Notes under the pieces: generated by a model | Database searches by the model: none | What the model saw: the letters and a program-made list of their open reading frames with translations, nothing else | Told to the model about the DNA's origin: nothing | Shown here: in pieces, positions 1 to 8,786 of the stretch | How positions within the stretch are numbered: the stretch's first letter is position 1 | Layout of the letters: every line of letters begins with the position of its first letter | Source: Kosakonia sp. H02 | GTDB lineage: Bacteria > Pseudomonadota > Gammaproteobacteria > Enterobacterales > Enterobacteriaceae | Assembly: GCA_030704225.1 (NCBI GenBank) | Contig: CP131915.1 | Span: 2,046,001 to 2,110,000 of the forward strand | Reading direction: 5' to 3' | DNA: 64,000 bases | Made by a program: the position numbers and the translations under genes

Positions 1-429
1 CTGTTTGCCCTCTTTCGTTGCCGCCACGGCAACACCGATCCCGGCACTGATTGAGGTGGATGAGTGGCCGACGCTCAGGACGTCGTATTCGCTTTCGCCG
101 CGCCACGGGAACGGATGCAGACCGTTTTTCTGCCGGATAGTGCCGATTTTATCGCGCCGCCCGGTCAGGATTTTGTGCGGATAGGCCTGGTGGCCGACGT
201 CCCAGATCAGTTGATCGAACGGCGTGTTGTAGACGTAATGTAGCGCAACGGTCAGTTCAACCGTGCCAAGCCCGGAGGCGAAGTGGCCACTGGAGCGGCT
301 TACGCTGTCGAGAAGGTAGCGACGCAATTCGTCGCACAGCTTTGGCAAACTCTCTTTCGGCAGCAGGCGCAACTCTTGCGTGGTATCAACCAGCGCCAGC
401 GTCGGGTATTTGGCAGTATCAAAACTCAT
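1..429 (-). CDS. dxs: 1-deoxy-D-xylulose-5-phosphate synthase, N-terminal part (window edge)
   Basis: First enzyme of the MEP isoprenoid pathway: condenses pyruvate with glyceraldehyde 3-phosphate using thiamine diphosphate in the cytoplasm. The first 143 codons are present, starting MSFDTAKYPTLALVDT and reaching the conserved stretch DVGHQAYPHKILTGRRD and GHSSTSISAG, which belong to the thiamine-binding half of transketolase-like enzymes. The rest of the roughly 620-residue protein lies beyond position 1. It sits 28 bp downstream of ispA, in the usual xseB-ispA-dxs operon, so two successive isoprenoid enzymes are co-transcribed. Identification is from recognised sequence; nothing odd seen. 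Confidence 0.95.
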   Translation of the reverse strand, partial: MSFDTAKYPTLALVDTTQELRLLPKESLPKLCDELRRYLLDSVSRSSGHFASGLGTVELTVALHYVYNTPFDQLIWDVGHQAYPHKILTGRRDKIGTIRQKNGLHPFPWRGESEYDVLSVGHSSTSISAGIGVAVAATKEGKQ

Positions 430-457
430 CAGAGACTCGGACTCATGGTGTATGTCG

Positions 458-1357
458 TTATTTATCACGCTGGATTATGTAATTCGCCAGTGCTTCCAGT
501 GCCGTCGTATCCAGCGATTGCGCCGACAGCAGGCTCAGCGCCTGGCGGGCATCGTCAATCAGATCGCGGGCTTTTGTCCGGGCTTGCTCAAGACCCAGTA
601 ATGCGGGGTAGGTGCTTTTACCCAATTGCTGGTCAGCACCCTGGCGTTTGCCAAGGGTCGCAGTATCGCCGACCACATCAAGGATGTCATCCTGAACCTG
701 GAATGCCAGACCGATGCTTTGCGCGTAGCGATCGAGCAGCGGCAGGGCTTCGCGGCTTCTGTCGCCCGCGCTCAGCGCGCCCATTTTCACCGCCGCGCGG
801 ATCAGCGCCCCGGTTTTGTGGCGGTGGATCTGCTCCAGCCCTTCAAGGGATACCTGCTCATTTTCCGCCGCCAGATCCAGCGCCTGGCCGCCACACATAC
901 CGGCCACGCCGCTGGCGTATGCAAGCGTTGCGACCATTGCCAGGCGATCCTCTGCGGCGACGTCGGGCATTGGCGCATCGGTGAGGATCGAAAAAGCCAG
1001 CGTTTGCAATGCATCTCCCGCGAGAATGGCATTGGCTTCGCCAAATTTAATATGGCAGGTGGGCAAACCACGGCGTAAATCGTCGTTGTCCATCGCGGGC
1101 AGATCGTCATGCATCAGCGAGTAAGCATGAATGCACTCCACCGCGGCGGCGGGCGCATCCAGCGTTTGCTGGCTGACACCGAACATACTGCCAGTGGCGT
1201 AAACCAAAAATGGCCGCAGGCGTTTACCGCCTAATAATGCGCCATATTCCATGGCCTCAACCAGAGGAGTGTTCTGAAAGGGCAGAGGAGCGATAAACCG
1301 ACGCAGCGCATCGTTGGCCTGTTCGACGCAGGCCTGGAGCTGTTGGTTAAAATCCAT
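458..1357 (-). CDS. ispA: (2E,6E)-farnesyl diphosphate synthase
   Basis: Cytoplasmic prenyltransferase that adds two isopentenyl diphosphates to dimethylallyl diphosphate to give farnesyl diphosphate, the precursor of undecaprenyl phosphate and ubiquinone side chains. The 299-residue protein has the usual family length and both aspartate-rich motifs: HDDLPAMDNDD (first, Mg-binding) and QVQDDILDVVGD (second), with the GGKRLRP substrate-binding segment near residue 45. The start codon abuts the xseB stop codon (TAG then ATG, no gap), which implies translational coupling, and dxs follows after 28 bp. Confidence 0.97.
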   Translation of the reverse strand: MDFNQQLQACVEQANDALRRFIAPLPFQNTPLVEAMEYGALLGGKRLRPFLVYATGSMFGVSQQTLDAPAAAVECIHAYSLMHDDLPAMDNDDLRRGLPTCHIKFGEANAILAGDALQTLAFSILTDAPMPDVAAEDRLAMVATLAYASGVAGMCGGQALDLAAENEQVSLEGLEQIHRHKTGALIRAAVKMGALSAGDRSREALPLLDRYAQSIGLAFQVQDDILDVVGDTATLGKRQGADQQLGKSTYPALLGLEQARTKARDLIDDARQALSLLSAQSLDTTALEALANYIIQRDK

Positions 1358-1600
1358 CTATTCGGCATCCGGCGCGAAAGGCGTTAACGGTGCCTCTTCG
1401 TTATCGGAAAGCAGGATCTGCACGCGCTGTTCCGCCTGCTGGAGTTTCACCTGTCCCTGGCGCGCCAGTTGCACGCCGCGTTCGAATTCATTCAGGGCAT
1501 CTTCAAGCGGAAGATCGCCGCTTTCAAGACGAGTGACAATCTGTTCCAGTTCGCTCAGCGCGGTTTCGAAGCTGGCGGGTGCGTCGTTTTTCTTTGGCAT
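1358..1600 (-). CDS. xseB: Exodeoxyribonuclease VII small subunit
   Basis: Small subunit of exonuclease VII, which partners with the large subunit XseA (encoded elsewhere) to degrade single-stranded DNA from both ends. The 80-residue, acidic, helical protein matches family length and contains the typical FETALSELEQIVTRLESGDL helix and the LEDALNEFERGVQL helix. It is first in the xseB-ispA-dxs operon. The combination of a DNA-repair subunit with isoprenoid genes is conserved across enterobacteria and is not a local oddity. Confidence 0.96.
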   Translation of the reverse strand: MPKKNDAPASFETALSELEQIVTRLESGDLPLEDALNEFERGVQLARQGQVKLQQAEQRVQILLSDNEEAPLTPFAPDAE

Positions 1601-1686
1601 AGTGAATGTCTGACTCTTCTATTATTCCAACTACGTTATGGTAGCGAAGTCGGGGCACTTAGCAAATAACGCTCTGTGGTAATGCG

Positions 1687-1717
1687 TTGCACATGATCTT
1701 CGCGATGGTGGTATACT
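1687..1717 (+). promoter_or_regulatory. Likely thiI promoter with extended -10
   Basis: A TATACT hexamer at 1712-1717 is preceded by TGG, giving an extended -10 element (TGnTATACT). A TTGCAC hexamer at 1687-1692 is a possible -35 but the 19-bp spacer is long, so the extended -10 probably matters more. thiI begins 88 bp downstream. Assignment is by eye. Confidence 0.5.
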
Positions 1718-1804
1718 TCCGCGCCTGGATGCAGCCGCGGGTATGGGCTGCTGTATTATTTTCCCATACAGGCCTTTTCGGCTTGCCAACGAACCATTGC
1801 CGCC

Positions 1805-3253
1805 ATGAAGTTTATCATTAAATTGTTCCCGGAAATCACCATCAAAAGCCAATCTGTGCGTTTGCGCTTTATTAAAATTCTCACCGGGAATATTCGTAAC
1901 GTTCTGAAGCACTATGATGAGTCGCTCGCCGTTGTCCGCCACTGGGACCACATTGAAGTGCGCGCCAAAGATGAAAACCAGCGTCTGGCGATTCGCGACG
2001 CGCTGACCCGCATTCCGGGCATCCACCATATTCTGGAAGTGGAAGATGTTCCTTTTACTTCTCTGCACGATATTTTTGAAAAAGCGCTGGTGCAGTATCG
2101 CGATCAGATTGAAGGGAAAACCTTCTGCGTACGCGTAAAACGCCGCGGCAAACATGAGTTTAGCTCGATTGAAGTCGAACGCTATGTCGGCGGCGGCTTG
2201 AATCAGCACGTTGAATCGGCGCGTGTGAAGCTGACGCACCCGGATGTCACCGTTAACCTGGAAATTGAAGACGATCGTCTGCTGCTGGTGAAAGGGCGCT
2301 ATGAAGGTATTGGCGGTTTCCCAATCGGTACGCAGGAAGATGTCTTGTCGCTGATCTCCGGTGGTTTCGATTCCGGCGTTTCCAGCTATATGCTGATGCG
2401 TCGCGGCTGCCGCGTACATTACTGCTTCTTTAACCTCGGCGGCGCGGCGCATGAAATCGGCGTTCGCCAGGTTGCACACTATTTGTGGAATCGCTTTGGT
2501 AGTTCGCATCGTGTACGTTTCGTGGCGATCAACTTTGAGCCGGTGGTCGGTGAGATCCTCGAAAAAGTGGATGACGGCCAGATGGGCGTGGTGCTGAAAC
2601 GCATGATGGTGCGTGCGGCGTCGCAAGTTGCCGAGCGCTATGGCGTGCAGGCGCTGGTGACCGGCGAAGCGCTGGGCCAGGTGTCGAGCCAGACGCTGAC
2701 CAACCTGCGTTTGATTGATAATGTTTCGGATACGCTGATCCTGCGCCCGTTAATCTCCTATGACAAAGAGCACATCATCGATCTGGCGCGTGAGATCGGG
2801 ACGGAAGATTTTGCCCGCACCATGCCGGAGTATTGCGGCGTGATTTCGAAAAGCCCGACGGTAAAAGCGGTCAAAGCGAAGATCGAAGCGGAAGAAGCCC
2901 ATTTTGATTTCGCGATCCTCGATAAAGTGGTCGCAGAAGCGAATAACATTGATATTCGTGAGATTGCTCAGCAGACCACTGAAACCGTGGTTGAAGTGGA
3001 GACGGTCAGCGGTTTTGGTCAGAACGATGTGATTCTGGATATCCGCTCTATTGACGAGCAGGATGATAAACCGCTGCGACTGGAAGGCATTGATGTGGTT
3101 TCTCTGCCGTTTTATAAGCTGAGCACCAAGTTCGGCGATCTGGACCAGAGCAAAACCTGGCTGTTGTGGTGCGAACGCGGGGTGATGAGCCGCTTGCAGG
3201 CGCTGTATTTGCGTGAGCAGGGCTTTGAAAACGTTAAAGTTTATCGCCCGTAA
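1805..3253 (+). CDS. thiI: tRNA 4-thiouridine synthase / thiamine thiazole sulfurtransferase
   Basis: ThiI makes 4-thiouridine at position 8 of tRNA and passes sulfur to ThiS for the thiazole of thiamine. The 482-residue protein has the enterobacterial three-part plan: N-terminal ferredoxin-like and THUMP RNA-binding domains (to about residue 165), a PP-loop ATP pyrophosphatase domain with SGGFDS at 185-190, and a C-terminal rhodanese domain. Cys344 (in EYCGVIS) and Cys456 (in LLWCERG), the pair that carries and resolves the persulfide, are both present. It is monocistronic and divergent from xseB, with a palindromic terminator or REP-like element directly after its stop. Confidence 0.97.
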   Translation: MKFIIKLFPEITIKSQSVRLRFIKILTGNIRNVLKHYDESLAVVRHWDHIEVRAKDENQRLAIRDALTRIPGIHHILEVEDVPFTSLHDIFEKALVQYRDQIEGKTFCVRVKRRGKHEFSSIEVERYVGGGLNQHVESARVKLTHPDVTVNLEIEDDRLLLVKGRYEGIGGFPIGTQEDVLSLISGGFDSGVSSYMLMRRGCRVHYCFFNLGGAAHEIGVRQVAHYLWNRFGSSHRVRFVAINFEPVVGEILEKVDDGQMGVVLKRMMVRAASQVAERYGVQALVTGEALGQVSSQTLTNLRLIDNVSDTLILRPLISYDKEHIIDLAREIGTEDFARTMPEYCGVISKSPTVKAVKAKIEAEEAHFDFAILDKVVAEANNIDIREIAQQTTETVVEVETVSGFGQNDVILDIRSIDEQDDKPLRLEGIDVVSLPFYKLSTKFGDLDQSKTWLLWCERGVMSRLQALYLREQGFENVKVYRP

Positions 3254-3256
3254 TTT

Positions 3257-3290
3257 AATGCCCGGTAGGCGTCAGCGCCACCGGGCATTT
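3257..3290. repeat. REP-like palindrome / bidirectional terminator
   Basis: Arms AATGCCCGGT (3257-3266) and ACCGGGCATT (3280-3289) pair perfectly, with an inner GGCG/CGCC extension, between the convergent ends of thiI and yajL. A short T run lies on the plus side and an A run on the other. The composition (GCCCGGTAGGCG...) resembles enterobacterial REP units, so it can be read both as a REP element and as a shared terminator. Confidence 0.7.
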
Positions 3291-3296
3291 TAATGT

Positions 3297-3890
3297 TTAC
3301 GCTTCGTAGTAGTTATAAATTCCCGCCGCCATCACCAGTTGTGAAGCGACTTCATGGGCTTTTTCGCGCCCCACCAGCAAATCAATAATCTTCAGACCAA
3401 AATCGATGGCGGTGCCAGGCCCCTGACTGGTCAACAGATTAACGCGCGGATCCCACACCACACGCTTATCCTGCCACTGGTCTTCCGGGATCGTCTCTTT
3501 TAAACCGGGGAAACCGGTCATATTGCCGATCGGGAAGATTTCATGGGGAACCAGCACCGTGCCCGCCGCCGCGCAAATCGCCGCGACGATGCGGCCAGAA
3601 AGGTGAAACTGGCGCACGGTTTCCACCAGCAGCGGGTTATCTCGCATACACTCTGCGCCTTTCAGCCCGCCGGGCAACACGATCGCGTCATACTCACCAT
3701 CCGCCACTTCCACCAGTGGCGCATCCGCCAGCAGCTTTACGCCTCGGGAGCAGGTAATCACCAGATTGCCATCGCTGGCGACGCTGGCAGTCGTGACCGC
3801 AATACCGCCGCGCACCAGCAGGTCGATAGTGGTTACCGCCTCGGTTTCTTCGCTACCAGGGGCGAGGCATATCAGAGCCGATGCGCTCAT
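3297..3890 (-). CDS. yajL: DJ-1/PfpI-family protein deglycase or chaperone YajL
   Basis: Cytoplasmic DJ-1 superfamily protein that protects cells from oxidative and carbonyl stress; family work describes chaperone and (debated) deglycase activity. The chosen start (MSASALICLAPG) gives 197 residues, one more than the E. coli protein; an ATG two codons earlier is possible. The nucleophile Cys106 is present in the elbow AAICAAAG, with the upstream glutamate in PGSEETEA. The start overlaps the end of panE by 38 bp, so the pair is co-transcribed. Confidence 0.94.
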   Translation of the reverse strand: MSASALICLAPGSEETEAVTTIDLLVRGGIAVTTASVASDGNLVITCSRGVKLLADAPLVEVADGEYDAIVLPGGLKGAECMRDNPLLVETVRQFHLSGRIVAAICAAAGTVLVPHEIFPIGNMTGFPGLKETIPEDQWQDKRVVWDPRVNLLTSQGPGTAIDFGLKIIDLLVGREKAHEVASQLVMAAGIYNYYEA

Positions 3891-4764
3891 ATTCACTCTC
3901 CTTACGTTTGATCATGTCGAACAGCCGGGCATTTTCCGGCACCGCAATGCCGTGCGCGCGGGCGCGTCTGAGCAAATATCCGGTAATGTAATCGCACTCG
4001 GTATGGCGCATAGCGCGCACATCCTGCAACATTGATGAGATATTTTCCGCCGTGTTTTCAATAATCTGATTCACATATGAGAGCAGATCGTCAGCAGAAA
4101 TGTGGTGGCCTTCACGCTCGATCACCGCCGCGACTTCATGGGTGATTTTTGCGACCTCTTCCGGGTACGCACGCAGATCGCCATTTTTGCAATCGTGCAG
4201 CGCCGTCAGCGGGTTGATCACGCAATTCACCGCCAGTTTGCGCCACAGCGACGGGCGAATATTGTTGTGCCAGGCGACATCCGGCAGCACCGTTTGCAGA
4301 ATATCGGCCAGAAAACTGAACTCGCCTTCCTGCGGGCGTGCCGGGCCGATATGAGTGGTGCCATTGGCGACATGCATAATCACGTTGCCATCGCGGCGTG
4401 CGGCGTGCGTGGTTGTCCCCATTAACAGCGGGTTGGGCAGGGATTTCAGCTCTTCAACTGTTCCCATGCCGTTGTGAATCAACAAGATGGGCGTAGTCGG
4501 GGGCAAGATTGCCGCCAGGCCTTTCACCGCATCGGAAACCTGCCACGCTTTCAGCGTCACCAGCAGTAAGTCGCTACGGGCCAGAAAGTCAGGGTCGTTG
4601 GCCGTCAGAGATTCGTTAAAAATAGTGCCGTCTTCTTCAACCAGATTCACACTGCAAAATGGTTGAGAGATGCGCAACCAGCCCTGTACGTCATGTCCAT
4701 GCTTGCACAGTGCTGTTAACCACAGTTGCCCTAAGGCTCCGCATCCAAGTACGGTAATTCTCAT
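3853..4764 (-). CDS. panE: 2-dehydropantoate 2-reductase (ketopantoate reductase)
   Basis: NADPH-dependent reduction of ketopantoate to pantoate in pantothenate/CoA synthesis, cytoplasmic. The 303-residue protein starts with the Rossmann signature MRITVLGCGALGQLW (GxGxxG) and contains HNGMGTVEEL and the WRKLAVNCVINPLTAL segment with the catalytic lysine of the family. The C-terminal part carries the SSMLQDVRAMRHTE substrate-binding region. It is the first gene of a two-gene unit with yajL, whose start lies inside its 3' end. Confidence 0.96.
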   Translation of the reverse strand: MRITVLGCGALGQLWLTALCKHGHDVQGWLRISQPFCSVNLVEEDGTIFNESLTANDPDFLARSDLLLVTLKAWQVSDAVKGLAAILPPTTPILLIHNGMGTVEELKSLPNPLLMGTTTHAARRDGNVIMHVANGTTHIGPARPQEGEFSFLADILQTVLPDVAWHNNIRPSLWRKLAVNCVINPLTALHDCKNGDLRAYPEEVAKITHEVAAVIEREGHHISADDLLSYVNQIIENTAENISSMLQDVRAMRHTECDYITGYLLRRARAHGIAVPENARLFDMIKRKESEYERIGSDMPRPW

Positions 4765-4903
4765 TGTTCCTCCTCACCTGCAACTGCGCCAGGTGTTACA
4801 GCGATAAGTATAGCGCCGTCAGCTAAGCTTCCAGTATTACACGTTGTGTTAATACGCATTGCAGGTATTATGCATCGCTACAATTACAGAGGGAGAAGAA
4901 AAG

Positions 4904-5395
4904 ATGCCATCTTTCGACATTGTTTCCGAAATTGATCTGCGCGAAGTGCAAAACGGCGTTGAAAATGCGACCCGTGAACTGGCGACACGCTTCGACTTTC
5001 GCAATATTGAAGCGACGTTTGAATTGAACGAAGCCAATAAAACTATCAAAGTGCTGAGCGAGTCTGATTTTCAGGTCAACCAACTGCTCGACATTCTGCG
5101 TGCCAAACTGCTGAAACGCGGCATCGAAGGAACGTCTCTCGAGGTGCCGGAAGAGTTTGTCCACAGCGGCAAAACCTGGTTTGTCGAGGCCAAACTGAAA
5201 CAAGGTATCGACGCGGCGACGGCGAAGAAAATCATCAAGCTGATTAAAGACAGCAAAGTGAAAGTGCAGGCGCAAATTCAGGGTGAAGAGATTCGTGTGA
5301 CCGGGAAATCCCGTGATGATCTGCAATCCGCGATGGCGCTGGTGCGCGGCGGCAATCTGGGCCAGCCGTTCCAGTTCAAAAACTTCCGCGATTAA
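4904..5395 (+). CDS. yajQ: YajQ-family nucleotide-binding protein
   Basis: Small cytoplasmic UPF0234 protein; relatives bind nucleotides, and in some plant and animal pathogens bind cyclic di-GMP. The start MPSFDIVSEIDL gives 163 residues, the family length, and is preceded by GGGAGAAG; an upstream in-frame start at 4859 is less likely because it lacks homology. The protein shows the two-fold alpha/beta repeat of the family. It is divergent from panE. Its exact role in enterobacteria is not settled. Confidence 0.93.
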   Translation: MPSFDIVSEIDLREVQNGVENATRELATRFDFRNIEATFELNEANKTIKVLSESDFQVNQLLDILRAKLLKRGIEGTSLEVPEEFVHSGKTWFVEAKLKQGIDAATAKKIIKLIKDSKVKVQAQIQGEEIRVTGKSRDDLQSAMALVRGGNLGQPFQFKNFRD

Positions 5396-5402
5396 GCGAA
5401 AA

Positions 5403-5425
5403 CCCTCTCCCCGCCGGGGAGAGGG
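5403..5425 (-). terminator. Terminator hairpin after yajR
   Basis: A 10-bp perfect stem (CCCTCTCCCC / GGGGAGAGGG) with a 3-base loop sits between the convergent yajQ and yajR. Read on the minus strand it is followed by TTTT, so it serves yajR best; the plus-strand side lacks a T run. Confidence 0.65.
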
Positions 5426-5435
5426 CGCTAAAAGG

Positions 5436-6797
5436 TTAACCGACGATCGCTTGTTCCACCTCGAAACGGTTCGTCACTTTACTGTCGATCTTCACATAAG
5501 CGCTGCGCTCATCGGGCACCACCATCGCTTCACTTACCCCAGCGGTTGCCAGTAAACGCTGTTGCAAGGCATCATCAATCGCCACATTATCGGGAATGGC
5601 AACACGCAAGCTGGTGACATACGGCGGCTCCTGCATTGTGCCCGCCACCAATAGCCAGATCACCGCCAGCAAGGCACCGGCAAGAAACACCGTTTGCGAA
5701 TCGAAAAAGCCATCGACCCAACCGCCGAGCGAGCCGCCGATCGCCACGCCAAGAAACTGGCTGGTGGAGTAAATCCCCATCGCCGTACCTTTATAGCCCG
5801 CCGGGGCTTCTTTGCTGATCAGTGACGGCAGCATTGCTTCCATTAAGTTAAAGGCGAAGAAGAAGATCTGTACGCCAATGATGATTTCCCAGAAGTGCGG
5901 GCCTGCTCCCCATAACACGATTTCCGCAATCAACAGCAGCGCGACGCAGAACAGAAAGACGCGTTTCATTTTGCGTTTCACTTCCGCGTAAATGATAAAC
6001 GGCACCACGGAGACGAAAGAAATCAGCATCGTCACCAGGTAAATTTTCCAGTGCTCTGCTGCAAGGAAACCGGCCGCTTCCAACTGGCCTGGCAGCGCGA
6101 CAAAAGTCGACATCAGCAGGATATGCAGGCACATAATGCCGAAATTGAGCTTCAGCAGTTTCGGGTTGACCATCACCATGCGGAAACAGTCTTTTACCAT
6201 GCCGGACTCGCGGTTGCGCACGTGATGTTCGCTGTTCGGCACCACCCACAGCGTGAGTGCAATGCCCAGCGTCGCCAGCGCGGCGATCATCCAGAACAGG
6301 GCGTGCAGCCCCAGTTTGTGCGTGATTATCGGCCCCAGCACCATGGCGATGGCAAAGGTGACGCCAAAACTGACGCCGATAAACGCCATCGCTTTGGTGC
6401 GGTTTTGTTCGCGAGTCAGATCGGAGAGCAGCGCCATGACCGCCGCGGCAATCGCGCCGGAGCCTTGCAGGGCGCGGCCAAGAATAATGCCCCAGATAGA
6501 ATCGGAGAGCGCGGCAATCACGCTACCGGCGACAAAAATAGCCAACCCGCCGATGATTAAGGGTTTACGGCCAATGCGGTCGGAAAGCAAACCAAAAGGG
6601 ATTTGAAAGACCGCCTGCGCGAGGCCATAAATGCCGATCGCAAGGCCAATTAACGCTTCGCTGGCTCCCTGGAGCGCCATACCGTATGTGGTCAGAACGG
6701 GCAGGACCATAAACATGCCAAGCATGCGCAGTGAGAATACAGTCCCTAAACCCCAGGTGGCGCGCAACTCGCCTGGCGTCATTTTGTAATCGTTCAT
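5436..6797 (-). CDS. yajR: MFS transporter YajR
   Basis: Inner-membrane major facilitator with 12 transmembrane segments followed by a C-terminal cytoplasmic ferredoxin-like domain (roughly residues 388-453, ending SAYVKIDSKVTNRFEVEQAI), the feature that marks YajR. The loop between helices 2 and 3 has the motif GLLSDRIGRKPLI (MFS motif A). The start MNDYKMTPGE gives 453 residues, one less than E. coli; the upstream nine residues are unlikely. Substrate is unproven; structure work on the E. coli protein suggests a proton-driven exporter. It stands alone. Confidence 0.94.
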   Translation of the reverse strand: MNDYKMTPGELRATWGLGTVFSLRMLGMFMVLPVLTTYGMALQGASEALIGLAIGIYGLAQAVFQIPFGLLSDRIGRKPLIIGGLAIFVAGSVIAALSDSIWGIILGRALQGSGAIAAAVMALLSDLTREQNRTKAMAFIGVSFGVTFAIAMVLGPIITHKLGLHALFWMIAALATLGIALTLWVVPNSEHHVRNRESGMVKDCFRMVMVNPKLLKLNFGIMCLHILLMSTFVALPGQLEAAGFLAAEHWKIYLVTMLISFVSVVPFIIYAEVKRKMKRVFLFCVALLLIAEIVLWGAGPHFWEIIIGVQIFFFAFNLMEAMLPSLISKEAPAGYKGTAMGIYSTSQFLGVAIGGSLGGWVDGFFDSQTVFLAGALLAVIWLLVAGTMQEPPYVTSLRVAIPDNVAIDDALQQRLLATAGVSEAMVVPDERSAYVKIDSKVTNRFEVEQAIVG

Positions 6798-6906
6798 TAC
6801 CACCTCAATTTGAAAACCGGACATAGTGTAGTGCGGGGGCAGGGCGGGGTAAATAACAGCTTAATTAACAAATATTACCCGCGAGATCCCGGGCGGCAGA
6901 ATGAAA

Positions 6907-6928
6907 AAAGGGTGCCGAAGCACCCTTT
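6907..6928 (-). terminator. Terminator of the cyo operon
   Basis: A 9-bp stem (AAAGGGTGC / GCACCCTTT) around a four-base loop, read TTCG on the minus strand and followed there by a T run, lies 16 bp beyond the cyoE stop. This is a classical rho-independent terminator. Confidence 0.85.
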
Positions 6929-6943
6929 AAAAGCGGGTCTGGA

Positions 6944-7831
6944 TCACCAGACGTAGGTCAGCAGGCTGTGTGAATCCGGCACCATAAAATCCACCGACAT
7001 CATCACGCTAAGTGAGGTGATGGCGACAATCGAGAAGACGAACAGTTTGCGCGCCCACACTTTGTCATCCGCCACGTTATACCCGCGCAGCGCCATGCCT
7101 AACCACCAGAGACTGACCGCTGCGGCAACCACCAGGTATTTGTAACCTGCGTAGCCGCCAAGCGACAGCATCAGCGTGGCGATAGCGAACGCCAGGATAT
7201 AGAGCGTAATGTGGTTTTTCGCCACGGAAATGCCTTTCACCACCGGCAATACCGGGATGTTCGCCGCCTGATAATCCTTAAAGCGGAAAATCGCGATGGC
7301 GTACGAGTGGGGCATTTGCCACAGGCTGAAAATAGCCAGTAGGATCGCCGCACCGCTGTCGAACTCGTTGGTGACGGCGCAATAGCCAATCACCGGCGGC
7401 GCAGCGCCGGAGAGTGAGCCAATCAGCGTGCCGTAGACAGAGTGGCGTTTCATATACAGGCTGTAGACGCCTACATACACCACGAACCCCATCACACCGA
7501 GCCAGCAGGCCAGCGGGTTAGCGCCAAACCACAGCAGCATAAAGCCAGCAATACCCAACAAGGTGGCGTACACCAGCGAGACTTTTGGCGAGATCAGCCC
7601 TCTGACCAGCACCCTGTTTTTCGTCCGCTCCATCTTTTTATCGATGTCACGATCGATGTAGTTGTTAAAAACACAACCAGAGGCGACCACCAACGACACG
7701 CCAACCAGCGTGTAGAGGAACAGGGGATAATCGATGTGGCCTTTAGAGGCCAGCAGGAACCCCCCGATCACGGAGATCAAATTGCCAAAAATAATGCCCG
7801 GTTTCGTTACTTGCAGGTATTGCTTGAACAT
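6944..7831 (-). CDS. cyoE: Protoheme IX farnesyltransferase (heme O synthase)
   Basis: Integral membrane UbiA-type prenyltransferase that converts heme b to heme O for the bo3 oxidase using farnesyl diphosphate. The start MFKQYLQVTKPG gives 295 residues; the 15 residues upstream are not conserved. The aspartate-rich motif NNYIDRDIDKKMERT (N-D-x-x-D type) and several transmembrane helices are plain. Last gene of cyoABCDE, following cyoD after 11 bp. Confidence 0.97.
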   Translation of the reverse strand: MFKQYLQVTKPGIIFGNLISVIGGFLLASKGHIDYPLFLYTLVGVSLVVASGCVFNNYIDRDIDKKMERTKNRVLVRGLISPKVSLVYATLLGIAGFMLLWFGANPLACWLGVMGFVVYVGVYSLYMKRHSVYGTLIGSLSGAAPPVIGYCAVTNEFDSGAAILLAIFSLWQMPHSYAIAIFRFKDYQAANIPVLPVVKGISVAKNHITLYILAFAIATLMLSLGGYAGYKYLVVAAAVSLWWLGMALRGYNVADDKVWARKLFVFSIVAITSLSVMMSVDFMVPDSHSLLTYVW

Positions 7832-7842
7832 ACTCGCCGCTC

Positions 7843-8172
7843 TTAGTGAACCATCATGTTGTAGTTGAGGTTCCACATGATCCAGATTGAACCCACTACC
7901 AGGATAGCGATGATAATCACGGTAAAGACAAAGGCGGTCAGGTTCCAGCGCTCCTCAGAAGAGGTGTTCATGTGCAGGAAGCAGACCAGATGTACCAGAA
8001 TCTGTACCACTGCGGTGACCAGTACGGTCCCCAGAATCGCGGCGTGTGACGCCGTACCGCTCATCACCATCCAGAACGGAATTACCGTCAGGATGATCGA
8101 CAGGATAAAACCTGTCATGTAGGTTTTTACGCTACCGTGGGATGCGCCGTTGTGATCGGTTGAATGACTCAT
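7843..8172 (-). CDS. cyoD: Cytochrome bo3 ubiquinol oxidase subunit IV
   Basis: Small membrane subunit of cytochrome bo3 with three transmembrane helices, 109 residues as in E. coli. The start MSHSTDHNGASHG is chosen because its ATG overlaps the cyoC stop codon by one base (TAATG on the minus strand), a coupled arrangement. It supports assembly of the oxidase rather than catalysis. Confidence 0.96.
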   Translation of the reverse strand: MSHSTDHNGASHGSVKTYMTGFILSIILTVIPFWMVMSGTASHAAILGTVLVTAVVQILVHLVCFLHMNTSSEERWNLTAFVFTVIIIAILVVGSIWIMWNLNYNMMVH

Positions 8173-8786
8173 TACATCGCCCCCATCAGATAAACAACAG
8201 AGAACACACAAATCCACACCACATCCAGGAAGTGCCAGAACAGGCTCAGGCACATGATGCGGGTACGGTTAGTGCTGGTCAGGCCGCGACGGGAAATCTG
8301 GAACATCAGCACCGCCATCCAGATAAGACCCGATGTCACGTGCAGACCGTGGGTGCCAACCAGCGCGAAGAACGCTGACAGGAAGCCACTGCGATCCGGA
8401 CCCATGCCTTCTGCAATCAGATGATGGAATTCATAGATTTCCATCCCGATAAATCCGGCACCAAACAGGAAGGTCAGCGCAAGCCAGGAGATAACCTGGC
8501 TCTTGTTGTCCTTGTGCATGGCGATCGCCGCCATGCCGTAGGTGATGGAGCTGAACAGCAGCAGGAACGTTTCTACCAGAACGAACGGCAGTTCGAAAAT
8601 GTCCTTACCGGTCGGGCCGCCCGCCGTGCCGTTCACCAGAACGGCATAGGTGGCGAACAGACAGCAGAACAGAATGCAGTCGCTCATCAGGTAGATCCAG
8701 AAACCGAAAACTTTATTCGGCCCTGCATCGTGGTGCCCGTGTTCGTGCGCGTGGGCGTGCGCGTTCGTCAGAGTATCAGTTGCCAT
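8172..8786 (-). CDS. cyoC: Cytochrome bo3 ubiquinol oxidase subunit III
   Basis: Five-helix membrane subunit of the bo3 oxidase (204 residues), with a His-rich N-terminus (AHAHEHGHHDAG) and the helix segments KVFGFWIYLMSDC and GFLSAFFALVGTHGLHV typical of COX3-like subunits. It overlaps the end of cyoB by 11 bp and the start of cyoD by one base, as in E. coli, so stoichiometric translation is likely. Confidence 0.97.
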   Translation of the reverse strand: MATDTLTNAHAHAHEHGHHDAGPNKVFGFWIYLMSDCILFCCLFATYAVLVNGTAGGPTGKDIFELPFVLVETFLLLFSSITYGMAAIAMHKDNKSQVISWLALTFLFGAGFIGMEIYEFHHLIAEGMGPDRSGFLSAFFALVGTHGLHVTSGLIWMAVLMFQISRRGLTSTNRTRIMCLSLFWHFLDVVWICVFSVVYLMGAM